Below are positions 1 to 6,079 of a stretch of DNA of 9,273 nucleotides, piece by piece. A program made the position numbers and the translations under genes. Within the stretch, counting starts at the first letter, position 1, and each line of letters starts with the position of its first letter. Source of the DNA: Alphaproteobacteria bacterium (GTDB lineage: Bacteria; Pseudomonadota; Alphaproteobacteria; Micavibrionales; UBA2020). The stretch spans positions 1 to 9,273 of the forward strand of contig JADYYV010000073.1 in the NCBI GenBank assembly GCA_020853455.1, read 5' to 3'. The notes under the pieces are model-generated. The model was not told the origin of the DNA. It worked only from the letters and a program-made list of their open reading frames with translations, and did not search any database.

Positions 1-1
1 C

Positions 2-763
2 ATCGCAGTAACCGGATATCAGCTTCACCTTGCGAACCTCGGCGGCACGGCGCTGGAGCAGTTCATGAACCCCTGGCTGTTCGACCCCAAATCGCAGCTG
101 GGCGAAGGCTTCCTTGCGCTCGGCCCGCTGGAGCGGTTTTTCGCGCTGATGGCGAAACTGGCCGACCTGCCGAGCGGCGCGTTCGTTAAAATGGCGGCGG
201 GCGCGTTTTTCCACGGCGGTCTGATTCATCTGGGCGGCAATATGCTGATTTTGTGGATGCTGGGCGATAACGTCGAATACGTGATGGGTCATCTGCGCTA
301 TTTCATCTTTTTTATCCTGACCGCCGTGCTGGCGACCTGCGGCGAATTGATGTTTGCGGGCGCGGGAAATTTCAGCGGCATCATCGGCGCATCGGGCGCG
401 ATTTTTGCAGTTGCCGCCGCCTACCTGATTTACTTCCCGGGCGCGAAGATCAATTTCTTTTACTGGTTCTTCTTCATCTTCTGGGGGCGGCGCGCGGTAT
501 CGGCGCGGTTCGTGATCCTGCTCTATTTCATCTCGCAGTTCATCACGGGTTATACCAGCCTCGGATCGGGCGCGGATTACGGGCGCGTGGCTGTCTGGGC
601 GCATATCGGCGGCTTCGTGGCGGGGCTTTTGCTTTGCCTCGCCTTCCGCGCCGGACGGCCGGAAGAAATGAAGCATTACGAACCGGTCGTGCGCAAGCCC
701 TACGCCAAGACCCCGTGGGGCAACCCGCCCGATGGCGGCCCCTGGGGAACGCCAAGACAATAA
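2..763 (+). CDS. Rhomboid-family intramembrane serine protease (5' end outside window)
   Basis: Probable rhomboid protease, which cleaves transmembrane segments of substrates inside the inner membrane. The frame is open from base 2 to the TAA at 761-763, so the true start probably lies upstream; the ATG at 65 is internal to the first periplasmic loop. Numbered from that Met, the HxxxN signature is H55-LGG-N59, the catalytic serine is S110 in GASGAIF, and its histidine partner is H180 in AHIGGF, the standard Ser/His dyad. Hydrophobic segments lie near 56-68, 77-98, 107-124, 131-140, 148-162 and 178-194, and the first membrane helix is expected before base 2. A cytoplasmic tail of about 35 residues, rich in Pro, Gly and Trp, follows the last helix. 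The gene converges on tolB and shares a terminator with it. The family is clear; the substrate is unknown. Confidence 0.9.
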   Translation: MAVTGYQLHLANLGGTALEQFMNPWLFDPKSQLGEGFLALGPLERFFALMAKLADLPSGAFVKMAAGAFFHGGLIHLGGNMLILWMLGDNVEYVMGHLRYFIFFILTAVLATCGELMFAGAGNFSGIIGASGAIFAVAAAYLIYFPGAKINFFYWFFFIFWGRRAVSARFVILLYFISQFITGYTSLGSGADYGRVAVWAHIGGFVAGLLLCLAFRAGRPEEMKHYEPVVRKPYAKTPWGNPPDGGPWGTPRQ

Positions 764-794
764 AAAAACCCCGGCCTTGAGAGCCGGGGTTTTT
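764..794. terminator. Bidirectional intrinsic terminator
   Basis: A perfect 12-bp inverted repeat (764-775 against 783-794) with a 7-nt loop. The core pairs CCCCGGC with GCCGGGG, flanked by an A run on the left and a T run on the right. Read in either direction this is a GC-rich hairpin followed by U residues. It begins right after the rhomboid stop codon and ends 17 bp before the tolB stop, so it fits both convergent genes. Confidence 0.9.
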
Positions 795-811
795 CTTTAA
801 GCCGTATCCGC

Positions 812-2140
812 TTACGGGTTCAGCGGCGACCAGGCGGGGTCGGAGCCGTCGAGCGGGGTCGTGACAGGCGTTTCGTTGAAGCCGGTCAGGTCGATCGTGT
901 GGATGCGCGAGGTGCGGCCCTGACGACGGACGCCCGAGGGGCTTTCCGTGAAAAAGGCCAGCACGCGGCCGTTGGGCGACCAGGTCGGGCCTTCGATGTG
1001 GTAGGCCGACTTGATCAGGCGCTCGCCAGATCCGTCCGGCTTGATCACGCCAAGGTAGAACTGGCCTTTCAGCATTTTAATGAAGGCGATCAGGTCGCCG
1101 CGCGGCGACCAGACGGGGCTGGCATAGCGGCCTTCGCCGAACGTGATGCGCTGCGCGCTGCCGCCGGACGCATCCATCACATAGATCTGCTGCTTGCCGC
1201 TGCGGTCGGATTCAAACGCGACGCGGCGTCCGTCCGGCGCATAGGTCGGCGAGGTGTTGATCGACGCGTCGTTCGTCAGGCGCGAGGTGCTGCGCGAGCC
1301 GAGATCCATCGTATAGATGTCGGAGTTTCCGTTTTTGGACAAGCTCATGATCACCTTGCGGCCATCGGGCGAGAAACGGGGCGCGAAGGTCATGCCGGGG
1401 AAATCACCCAGCACGGATTGACGTCCCGAATTGATGTCATACAGGTACACGCGCGGCTTGTTGTTATAATAAGCCATATAAGTGATCTGCTGCATCGTGG
1501 GGGAGAAACGCGGGGTCAGCACCAGCGCCGAACCGTCGGTCAGGAAGCGGTGGTTGAAGCCGTCCTGGTCCATGATCGCAAGACGCTTCACGCGCGCATT
1601 GCCGGGACCGGTTTCCGAGATATACACAAGGCGGGTATCGAAATAGCCGTTTTCACCCGTCAGGCGTTTATAAATCGCATCGGAAATGATATGCGCGATG
1701 CGGCGCCAGTTGGTGTTGGTGGTGGTGTATGCCGTACCCAGCATCTGCGACTGGCCGAACACATCCCACAGGCGGAATTCGACGCGCGTCTTGCCGTCGG
1801 GCGTTTTCGACAGCAGGCCGGTCGCCAGCGCCTCCGCATTGATCGTGCGCCATTCGCCGAAATTCGGCTTCTGCGCGGCGGCTGCTGCGGGCTGGATAAA
1901 GGATGACGGGTTCAGCGGGCGGAACAGGCCGGAGCGCTGCAGGTTTTTGGTGATGACAGCGACCATGTTCGCGCCGAGTTCATCGGGTGCGCCGGACGCA
2001 GTGACGAAATTGGGAATAGCGATCGGCAGCGGGTCGGCCTTTTCGCCGCCCACAACCACGCGCAGTTCAGCCTGCGCGGGTGCCGCAAGCGCGAAAATCG
2101 CGAAGACGGCAAACATAAAACTAAAGGCAATATTTTTCAT
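812..2140 (-). CDS. tolB: Tol-Pal system periplasmic protein TolB
   Basis: Periplasmic beta-propeller of the Tol-Pal envelope complex. In characterised species TolB binds Pal and is pulled off it by TolA. The 442-aa product has a Sec signal peptide (hydrophobic 5-20, probable cleavage after PAQA at 24). An N-terminal domain (about 25-165) opens with LRVVVGG and PIAIPNF. The C-terminal half is a six-bladed propeller with repeated SPDG/SPNG-type turns: RFSPTMQQ near 211, RFSPDGRK 255, YAPDGRR 300, WSPRGD 344, WSPNGR 387 and a final DPAWSPL 434. The ATG at 2140 has an AGAGGG Shine-Dalgarno 9 nt upstream, within the 21-nt gap after tolA. It is the last gene of the run: a terminator and a convergent gene follow where pal normally lies. 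Length and motifs are normal for the family. Confidence 0.97.
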   Translation of the reverse strand: MKNIAFSFMFAVFAIFALAAPAQAELRVVVGGEKADPLPIAIPNFVTASGAPDELGANMVAVITKNLQRSGLFRPLNPSSFIQPAAAAAQKPNFGEWRTINAEALATGLLSKTPDGKTRVEFRLWDVFGQSQMLGTAYTTTNTNWRRIAHIISDAIYKRLTGENGYFDTRLVYISETGPGNARVKRLAIMDQDGFNHRFLTDGSALVLTPRFSPTMQQITYMAYYNNKPRVYLYDINSGRQSVLGDFPGMTFAPRFSPDGRKVIMSLSKNGNSDIYTMDLGSRSTSRLTNDASINTSPTYAPDGRRVAFESDRSGKQQIYVMDASGGSAQRITFGEGRYASPVWSPRGDLIAFIKMLKGQFYLGVIKPDGSGERLIKSAYHIEGPTWSPNGRVLAFFTESPSGVRRQGRTSRIHTIDLTGFNETPVTTPLDGSDPAWSPLNP

Positions 2141-2161
2141 CTCAAGGATCCCTCTTGGTTA

Positions 2162-2995
2162 TCAGAACATCTGGCTTGCGTCGAAAACGACGGTCGTGTT
2201 TGCCCAAGTGTCATACTTATCAGGCGGCAGCTCAAAAGGCGAGCAATTTGGGTTGCGCACGGCGCGCATTGCGCTGTCGGCGATGGCGCGGAAGAAAGTG
2301 TCGCTGGCATAGCGACCGGTATCCACAACGCGGGCGGATGCCAGTGTCCGGTCACGGGTGATAGTCATAAATATTTCGACCTGCGTGGTATCAATGTCCT
2401 TCGCGCCGATCGGCACGTTCCAGCATTGCGCCAGCTGGGCGCGCAGCGCGTCCATTTCGGTCATGGTCATGCGCTGGCCAAGGGGGATGTTCTGGCCCTC
2501 CTTCGGGGTCGATTCATCCAGCTTCATGTCCGGCACCTTTGGCATGGGCGGGGTTTTGTCTTTTTCGTCCGACAGGTTTTTCAGGACGGAGGCGAAGTCC
2601 TTCTTCGGCTCCTCCGTCACCTTTTTCTTCTTCTCGTCTTTTTTCTCAAGCTTCTTGTCCGGATGCGCGGCGGGATCGACGAGGACTTTTTCTTCCTTCT
2701 TCACCACATCTTCCTTTTTCACCGGTTCTTTGGTCGGCGTGACGGCTTCGGTCGAGGTATTCTGCTTCGGGGGTGGCGGTTTGGGCGGGGTGGGTTCTTC
2801 TTCCTTCTTTTCCTGTTTTTTCACAGGCGTCGGCGCGACCTTGGTCGTTTGCGCCATTTTGTCGATGGCGACCAGTTCGACCGAAACAGGCGTGGGAATT
2901 ACGTAGTCTTTTTTCAGCCAAGGGATGCTGACCATGGCCAGCACAAAACATGCCGCATGGAACGCAAGGGATATCGATACAGAACTTCTCCGCAT
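2162..2995 (-). CDS. tolA: Tol-Pal system protein TolA
   Basis: Inner-membrane-anchored, periplasm-spanning protein that transmits TolQR motion to TolB-Pal. Starting at 2995 gives 277 aa. Just after a basic MRRS start, a single membrane segment (residues about 7-24) contains SISLAFHA, like the TM signature of TolA/TonB. Residues about 55-165 are a low-complexity Pro/Lys/Glu linker. From about 180 comes a TolA/TonB-like C-terminal domain with CWNVP, VEIFMTITRD, a helix FRAIADSAMRAV, and two cysteines (C191 and C251) that could form the disulfide seen in E. coli TolA domain III. The protein is much shorter than E. coli TolA (about 420 aa), mainly in the linker, as is common in alphaproteobacteria. 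An in-frame ATG at 3013 would add MAEAAV. I prefer 2995 because GGAGG lies 8 nt upstream and the N-terminus then looks typical. TolA is preferred over TonB because TolB and YbgC are next to it. Confidence 0.93.
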   Translation of the reverse strand: MRRSSVSISLAFHAACFVLAMVSIPWLKKDYVIPTPVSVELVAIDKMAQTTKVAPTPVKKQEKKEEEPTPPKPPPPKQNTSTEAVTPTKEPVKKEDVVKKEEKVLVDPAAHPDKKLEKKDEKKKKVTEEPKKDFASVLKNLSDEKDKTPPMPKVPDMKLDESTPKEGQNIPLGQRMTMTEMDALRAQLAQCWNVPIGAKDIDTTQVEIFMTITRDRTLASARVVDTGRYASDTFFRAIADSAMRAVRNPNCSPFELPPDKYDTWANTTVVFDASQMF

Positions 2996-3003
2996 CACCG
3001 CTG

Positions 3004-3008
3004 CCTCC
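3004..3008 (-). promoter_or_regulatory. Shine-Dalgarno GGAGG supporting the downstream tolA start
   Basis: GGAGG on the minus strand, 8 nt before the ATG at 2995. It lies inside the codons that would be translated if tolA began at 3013, whose own upstream sequence (AAGGGAAGGGC) is also purine-rich but closer to the start codon. The site therefore favours 2995 without excluding 3013. Confidence 0.55.
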
Positions 3009-3022
3009 GCCATGCCCTTCCC

Positions 3023-3454
3023 TTACTTGCCTTGCGAGTCGAACAACATCGACACGTTGCTGAGCCCCGAGGTGGTGATCGAGCCCATCACGGCGGCGAC
3101 CTTGCCATAGGGCAGTTTTGTATCCGCCTTCAGGTACACGCGGCGGTCTTTCGATTCCGCCGCAATCGCCTGCAGCATGCCGGTCAGCCGGTCGAGCGTG
3201 ACTTTCGTTTCGCCAAGGTAAATCTGGCCGCCGGCGTCAATCGTCACTTCCAGCGGCTTGCTATCGTTCTGCGACAGCGATTTCGCGTTCGCCTTGGGCA
3301 AATTCACCTGCACCCCGGCGGAAAGCAGCGGCGCTGTCACCATAAAGATAATCAGCAGCACCAGCATCACATCGACCATCGGCGTGACGTTGATTTCCGA
3401 CATCACGGCGGCACGTTTGCGGCCGCGCGTGCGCCCTGCGAGTTTCGCGCCCAT
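3023..3454 (-). CDS. tolR: Tol-Pal system protein TolR (ExbD/TolR family)
   Basis: Stator partner of TolQ in the inner membrane; the pair uses the proton gradient to move TolA. The 143-aa product has a basic cytoplasmic N-terminus (RGRKRAAVMSEINVTP), then one membrane segment (about 25-46, MVDVMLVLLIIFMV). D28 in that segment is the conserved proton-path aspartate, matching E. coli TolR D23. The periplasmic ExbD/TolR domain (about 60-143) includes VYLKADTKLPYGKV and ends in SMLFDSQGK. The start codon shares one base with the tolQ stop (TAATG), pointing to translational coupling, and tolA begins shortly after the tolR stop. Length and motifs are normal. Confidence 0.96.
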   Translation of the reverse strand: MGAKLAGRTRGRKRAAVMSEINVTPMVDVMLVLLIIFMVTAPLLSAGVQVNLPKANAKSLSQNDSKPLEVTIDAGGQIYLGETKVTLDRLTGMLQAIAAESKDRRVYLKADTKLPYGKVAAVMGSITTSGLSNVSMLFDSQGK

Positions 3455-4197
3455 TAACGACCCGTCCCGCGTTGTTCAAGATGGCGGCCGAGGATAGAGC
3501 TGAGCTCCGCCGCGAAACCGTCGAGCCTGTCCTGGTACCGACCAAGATCGGTGTTGAATTTGTTGTAGGCGACAACGGCGGGAATGGCGGCCACAAGGCC
3601 GATGGCGGTTGCGAACAACGCCTCCGCGATGCCGGGCGCAACCACGGCGATGGAGGTGTTTTGCGAACCTGCGATGGCGGCAAAGGAATTCATGATACCC
3701 CAGACCGTGCCGAACAGCCCGATGAAGGGCGCGGTTGAACCGACCGTTTCAAGGAAGGTCATGTAACGCTCCAGTATCCCGATCTCGCGCGTGATCGACG
3801 CGCTCATGACGCGGTCGATGCGCTGCTGCAGGCCGGCGCGCAGGTCGCCGTCAATCGCGGCGTGGTTTTCGGTCGTGATTTTCCATTCATTCATGCCCGA
3901 GCAAAAGGTGATCGACATGGGGTCGGCGGGTTTCGCCGAAATGCGCTTGAACAGTTTTTCCAGCGGCTCGCCCGACCAGAAAGCGGTTTCGAATTTGCTG
4001 CTTTTCGAGTTCAGGCTCTTGAACGTGACCCATTTGTCGAAAATGATCGCCCAGCACCAGACCGACGACGCGATCAGGATGATCATCACGCTTTTCACCA
4101 CAAGGTCGGCCTGCAGGAACAAGCCCCAGATCGAAAAGTCATGCGCGGCCACGGTGCCGGCCAGCTGGGTTGCCTGAATGGGAATGGTGGGATCCAT
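3454..4197 (-). CDS. tolQ: Tol-Pal system protein TolQ (MotA/TolQ/ExbB family)
   Basis: Inner-membrane proton-channel subunit that surrounds the TolR helices and energises TolA. The 247-aa product has three hydrophobic segments: about 33-54, 147-173 (TVGSTAPFIGLFGTVWGIM) and 186-210 (VAPGIAEALFATAIGL). A large cytoplasmic loop of about 90 residues separates the first two, the MotA/TolQ/ExbB topology. T151 and T197 match the conserved pore threonines known from E. coli TolQ. The ATG at 4197 has an AGGA Shine-Dalgarno 8 nt upstream. Between it and ybgC lie 135 bp occupied mostly by a palindromic repeat, so tolQ may not depend on ybgC translation. ExbB is the alternative name for the fold; the tolR-tolA-tolB context settles it as TolQ. 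Confidence 0.97.
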   Translation of the reverse strand: MDPTIPIQATQLAGTVAAHDFSIWGLFLQADLVVKSVMIILIASSVWCWAIIFDKWVTFKSLNSKSSKFETAFWSGEPLEKLFKRISAKPADPMSITFCSGMNEWKITTENHAAIDGDLRAGLQQRIDRVMSASITREIGILERYMTFLETVGSTAPFIGLFGTVWGIMNSFAAIAGSQNTSIAVVAPGIAEALFATAIGLVAAIPAVVAYNKFNTDLGRYQDRLDGFAAELSSILGRHLEQRGTGR

Positions 4198-4230
4198 TGT
4201 CGAAGTCCTGGCTCAAAGTGAAACCTGAAA

Positions 4231-4323
4231 CCACCCCGCCGAAGGGCGGGGTCTGGCGCAGCCGTCAGGCTGCCTTTATAAATGCGCTCCGCGCGGTCCG
4301 GACTCCGCCCTTCGGCGGGGTGG
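4231..4323. repeat. Palindromic intergenic repeat with 19-bp perfect arms
   Basis: The arms CCACCCCGCCGAAGGGCGG (4231-4249) and its exact reverse complement (4305-4323) enclose 55 nt. If G-U pairs are allowed in a plus-strand transcript, the stem extends inward to 26 bp (4231-4256 with 4298-4323). The centre holds a second hairpin, GCAGCC-GTCA-GGCTGC (4258-4273), followed by TTTATAAA. Each outer arm can also fold on itself (CCGCC-CTTC-GGCGG). There is no T run after the stem on the minus strand, so it is not a normal intrinsic terminator for ybgC. It looks like a REP/MITE-type intergenic element, but only one copy is visible here. Confidence 0.75.
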
Positions 4324-4332
4324 CGAGTGGAG

Positions 4333-4737
4333 TTATGTTTTATGCCTGAATAACCCCCGCACCGCTTCTGGTAATCTAGCAGCTTTGCCACGCTTATCAA
4401 TACAGGCGATTTTCACCGTCATATCAGCCAGTACGTCATCCCCGCGGCAGATGGCCTGCGCCATTTCCATGGACGCACCCCCAACCGATACCATACGTGT
4501 TTGGACGCTTAATAGTTCATCAAGCTTGGCGGGAATTTTGAAATTAATGTTCATAGATCTTACGGTAAAGGCGACACCCGTTTCGTGTAGGATTTGGGCA
4601 TGTTCAAACCCCGCATCCCGCAGCATCTCCGTCCGCCCCCGCTCCGCAAAGCGCAGGTAGTTCGCGTGATACACGATGCCCGCGGCATCGGTATCTTCGT
4701 AATAAACGCGGATGGGCAGGATATGGGGTTTGGTCAT
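4333..4737 (-). CDS. ybgC: Tol-Pal system-associated acyl-CoA thioesterase YbgC
   Basis: Hotdog-fold thioesterase that hydrolyses acyl-CoA in the cytoplasm. It usually heads the tol-pal operon and is thought to be linked to phospholipid metabolism. The 134-aa product opens with the family signature VYYEDTDAAGIVYHANYLRF (residues 11-30); D17 matches the catalytic aspartate of characterised YbgC proteins and H24 lies in the VYHANY motif. ERGRTEML, VRSMNINF and the C-terminal beta strands (VKIACID) also match. I start it at the ATG at 4737, with AGAAGG 8 nt upstream. A longer in-frame reading from a TTG at 4788 would add 17 unconserved residues. The gene is flanked on both sides by palindromic repeats and lies 135 bp from tolQ, wider spacing than in the rest of the cluster. 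Confidence 0.94.
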   Translation of the reverse strand: MTKPHILPIRVYYEDTDAAGIVYHANYLRFAERGRTEMLRDAGFEHAQILHETGVAFTVRSMNINFKIPAKLDELLSVQTRMVSVGGASMEMAQAICRGDDVLADMTVKIACIDKRGKAARLPEAVRGLFRHKT

Positions 4738-4745
4738 CGCTTTCG

Positions 4746-4751
4746 CCTTCT
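4746..4751 (-). promoter_or_regulatory. Shine-Dalgarno AGAAGG deciding the ybgC start
   Basis: AGAAGG on the minus strand, 8 nt before the ATG at 4737. It supports that start over the TTG at 4788, which has no comparable site. Confidence 0.6.
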
Positions 4752-4807
4752 GCGCTCCAGAATACCCGATGCCCCCGCGCCGGAACAATTGCTGAAATAA
4801 GGAATTA

Positions 4808-4825
4808 TTGTGCAGGAGTTGTGCA
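4808..4825. repeat. Two direct copies of TTGTGCA one helical turn apart
   Basis: TTGTGCA occurs at 4808-4814 and 4819-4825, 11 bp start to start. A third copy lies at 4890-4896 inside the neighbouring palindromic repeat. The pair sits 71-88 bp before the ybgC start codon, where a promoter or operator could lie. The motif is short, so chance is possible. Confidence 0.25.
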
Positions 4826-4834
4826 AATCAAAGC

Positions 4835-4963
4835 CCCCTCTCCCGCCTGCGGGAGAGGGCTGGGGAGAGGGTGTGACCGCACGTAATCGTTGTGCACAGG
4901 ATGCAACTGTTTAAGGCGGTTCTGCACCCTCTCCCTAACCCTCTCCCGCACGCGGGAGAGGGG
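4835..4963. repeat. 129-bp palindromic repeat of the CCCTCTCCC/GGGAGAGGG type
   Basis: Arms at 4835-4873 and 4925-4963 are reverse complements at 36 of 39 positions and flank a 51-nt centre. Each arm contains its own hairpin pairing CCCTCTCCCGC with GCGGGAGAGGG across a 2-nt loop (4836-4859 and 4939-4962), followed by GGGGAGAGGGT or its counterpart. Sequences of this kind, with translations such as LSPALSRRRERG and SPACGRGLGRG, are familiar as dispersed intergenic repeats in many proteobacterial genomes. The element ends 7 bp from the stop codon of the upstream gene and fills most of the 233-bp gap before ybgC. No T run follows the hairpins, so termination here would not be of the classic intrinsic type. 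Confidence 0.85.
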
Positions 4964-4970
4964 ATTAAGG

Positions 4971-5576
4971 TCACCCCATCCCACACGCCGCTCTTAACCG
5001 CTTCCGGCATTCCATCATCATGCGGCTTTTGATCAGTGCGTTGAGGGTCAGTTCGGGCGGCAGCAGGGGTTCCCAATGCGCGCGGAAGCGGCTTTCGGCG
5101 GCCCAGATGGGCATGTTGCGGCGGCTGTGTTCGGCCAGTTCAATGAACAGTTGCGGTTCGGTTTTAAACACCTGCGCAAACATGCGGTCGAAAATTTCCT
5201 GCGTCACGCCCAATCGCGTCGTCGCTTCATCGACAGGCAGAACCGGCAATTCATGCCCGGCGCGCAGCGGCTTGCCCAGCACCGGCGCGTCGCCCACGCC
5301 CGCCGCCGCCCGCGCGCGGCGGCTCAGCTCATACAAAAAATCAAACTGCCCGACGGAATTTTCCGGCACGGCCACATGCTTGCCCGCCTCGTCCCGCACA
5401 TAGGCGAGGATCTGGTTGGACGTGTCATAGAACGCATAGTCGCGCGGAATTTTTTCGGATGCCACCAGCGCCGCGATCAGGGCCGCCTGTTTTTCCTCCA
5501 GATGCCGCACCAGCGCATCCGCAACATCCTGCGTCACTTGCGCGCCTGCGGATACGGGAAGAACGGGCAGAGACAT
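4971..5576 (-). CDS. Protein of unknown function, last gene of the yebC-ruv run
   Basis: I do not recognise this 201-aa protein. It appears soluble: no signal peptide and no membrane segment. The N-terminal third looks helical (QVTQDVADALVRHLEEKQAAL). A middle part has YAFYDTSNQILAYVRDEAGK, which could be beta strands, then FDFLYELSRRARA. The C-terminal part (about 125-201) is helical, rich in Met and Arg, with MPIWAAESRFRAHW and SRMMMECRKRLRAA. The start at 5576 is chosen because GGAG lies 8 nt upstream. An ATG at 5582 overlaps the acetyltransferase stop as TGATG and would add only two residues. Its position, directly after the GNAT gene with no room for a promoter, implies co-transcription with ruvCAB-GNAT. 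The stop codon lies 7 bp from the large palindromic repeat. Codon use resembles its neighbours, so it looks like a real gene. Confidence 0.75.
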   Translation of the reverse strand: MSLPVLPVSAGAQVTQDVADALVRHLEEKQAALIAALVASEKIPRDYAFYDTSNQILAYVRDEAGKHVAVPENSVGQFDFLYELSRRARAAAGVGDAPVLGKPLRAGHELPVLPVDEATTRLGVTQEIFDRMFAQVFKTEPQLFIELAEHSRRNMPIWAAESRFRAHWEPLLPPELTLNALIKSRMMMECRKRLRAACGMG

Positions 5577-5581
5577 CGGCA

Positions 5582-6079
5582 TCACTCCATCTTCAACATC
5601 ATATGCACGCAATCCATATCGATCTTGGCGGACGATATGTGGTGCTTGCCGTAGCCGGTCGTGCGGAAACCGTTGCGGCGGTAGAAGGCTTCGGCGTTTG
5701 TCGATGAATCCATCGCAAGGAAGCGGCAGCCCTGCGCCTTGGCATGGGCGATCAACTCGGTGAGGATGCGTTCGCCCACGCCGCCGACGGGATTTTTGCG
5801 GACATAGACCGCGCCCAGCACGTTTTTGGACGCATTCACCTGCCCGAAGCCGATGATCTCGCCGCCCAGTTCGGCGACCAGGGTCAGGAATTCTTCGGCC
5901 GCGATATGATCTTCGAGCTTTGCGACGCGCGCGTCGGAAATTTCTTCAGGCGCCCAGGCATTGATGACCTCGGCGGGATAATGCGCGGCGGCTTTTTCGC
6001 GGATGGCGGCGTGGTGCGCCTCGACAATATTGCGCGCATCGCCGACACCGGCGCGGCGTATCACAAGGCCGTTGGTCAT
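5582..6079 (-). CDS. GNAT-family N-acetyltransferase
   Basis: Probable acetyl-CoA-dependent N-acetyltransferase of 165 aa. The GNAT fold is readable in order: LVIRRAGVGDARNIVEAH (beta1-alpha1), a region with HYPAEVINAWAP (about 33-44), FLTLVAELGGEIIGFGQV (beta2-beta4, 64-81), then LGAVYVRKNPVGGVGERIL (88-106), where GGVG forms the acetyl-CoA pyrophosphate loop. RFLAMDSSTNAEAFYRRNGF (119-138) carries the AxxFYxxxGF motif. The AWAP segment recalls the YafP-like subgroup. The substrate (small molecule, peptide or protein N-terminus) cannot be told. The start ATG overlaps the ruvB stop by 4 nt (ATGA) and has AGGA about 9 nt upstream, so it is translationally coupled to ruvB. This position between ruvB and the tol genes is not part of the usual arrangement. 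Confidence 0.9.
   Translation of the reverse strand: MTNGLVIRRAGVGDARNIVEAHHAAIREKAAAHYPAEVINAWAPEEISDARVAKLEDHIAAEEFLTLVAELGGEIIGFGQVNASKNVLGAVYVRKNPVGGVGERILTELIAHAKAQGCRFLAMDSSTNAEAFYRRNGFRTTGYGKHHISSAKIDMDCVHMMLKME
5585..5588 (-). promoter_or_regulatory. Shine-Dalgarno GGAG deciding the start of the unknown-function gene
   Basis: GGAG on the minus strand within the last codons of the acetyltransferase gene, 8 nt before the ATG at 5576 but only 2 nt before the ATG at 5582. Spacing therefore favours 5576. Confidence 0.5.

Noticed and set aside
899..1906. Long open frame of 335 codons on the plus strand opposite tolB
   Set aside because: Composition is Arg/Ala/His-rich with no recognisable motif, and it lies fully antisense to a well-supported tolB. 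It is a GC-bias shadow.
2426..3457. 343-codon plus-strand frame opposite tolA and tolR
   Set aside because: The product is Phe/Arg/His-rich, the antisense image of the Lys/Glu/Pro linker of TolA.
2162..4197. Reading tolQ-tolR-tolA as an ExbB-ExbD-TonB set
   Set aside because: The families are related, but direct neighbours tolB and ybgC and the TolA-type CWNVP domain identify the Tol system.
4738..4788. Longer ybgC beginning at TTG 4788
   Set aside because: There is no Shine-Dalgarno for it, the extra residues do not resemble YbgC, and the ATG at 4737 has a well-spaced AGAAGG.
4835..4963. CRISPR array or riboswitch in the repeat-rich gap
   Set aside because: There are only two inverted arms, no regular spacers and no cas gene. 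The structure is a palindrome, not direct repeats, and I recognise no riboswitch consensus.
4828..5076. 82-codon minus-strand frame across the palindromic repeat
   Set aside because: Its product consists largely of the translated repeat (SPACGRGLGRG, LSPALSRRRERG), a known source of false protein annotations.
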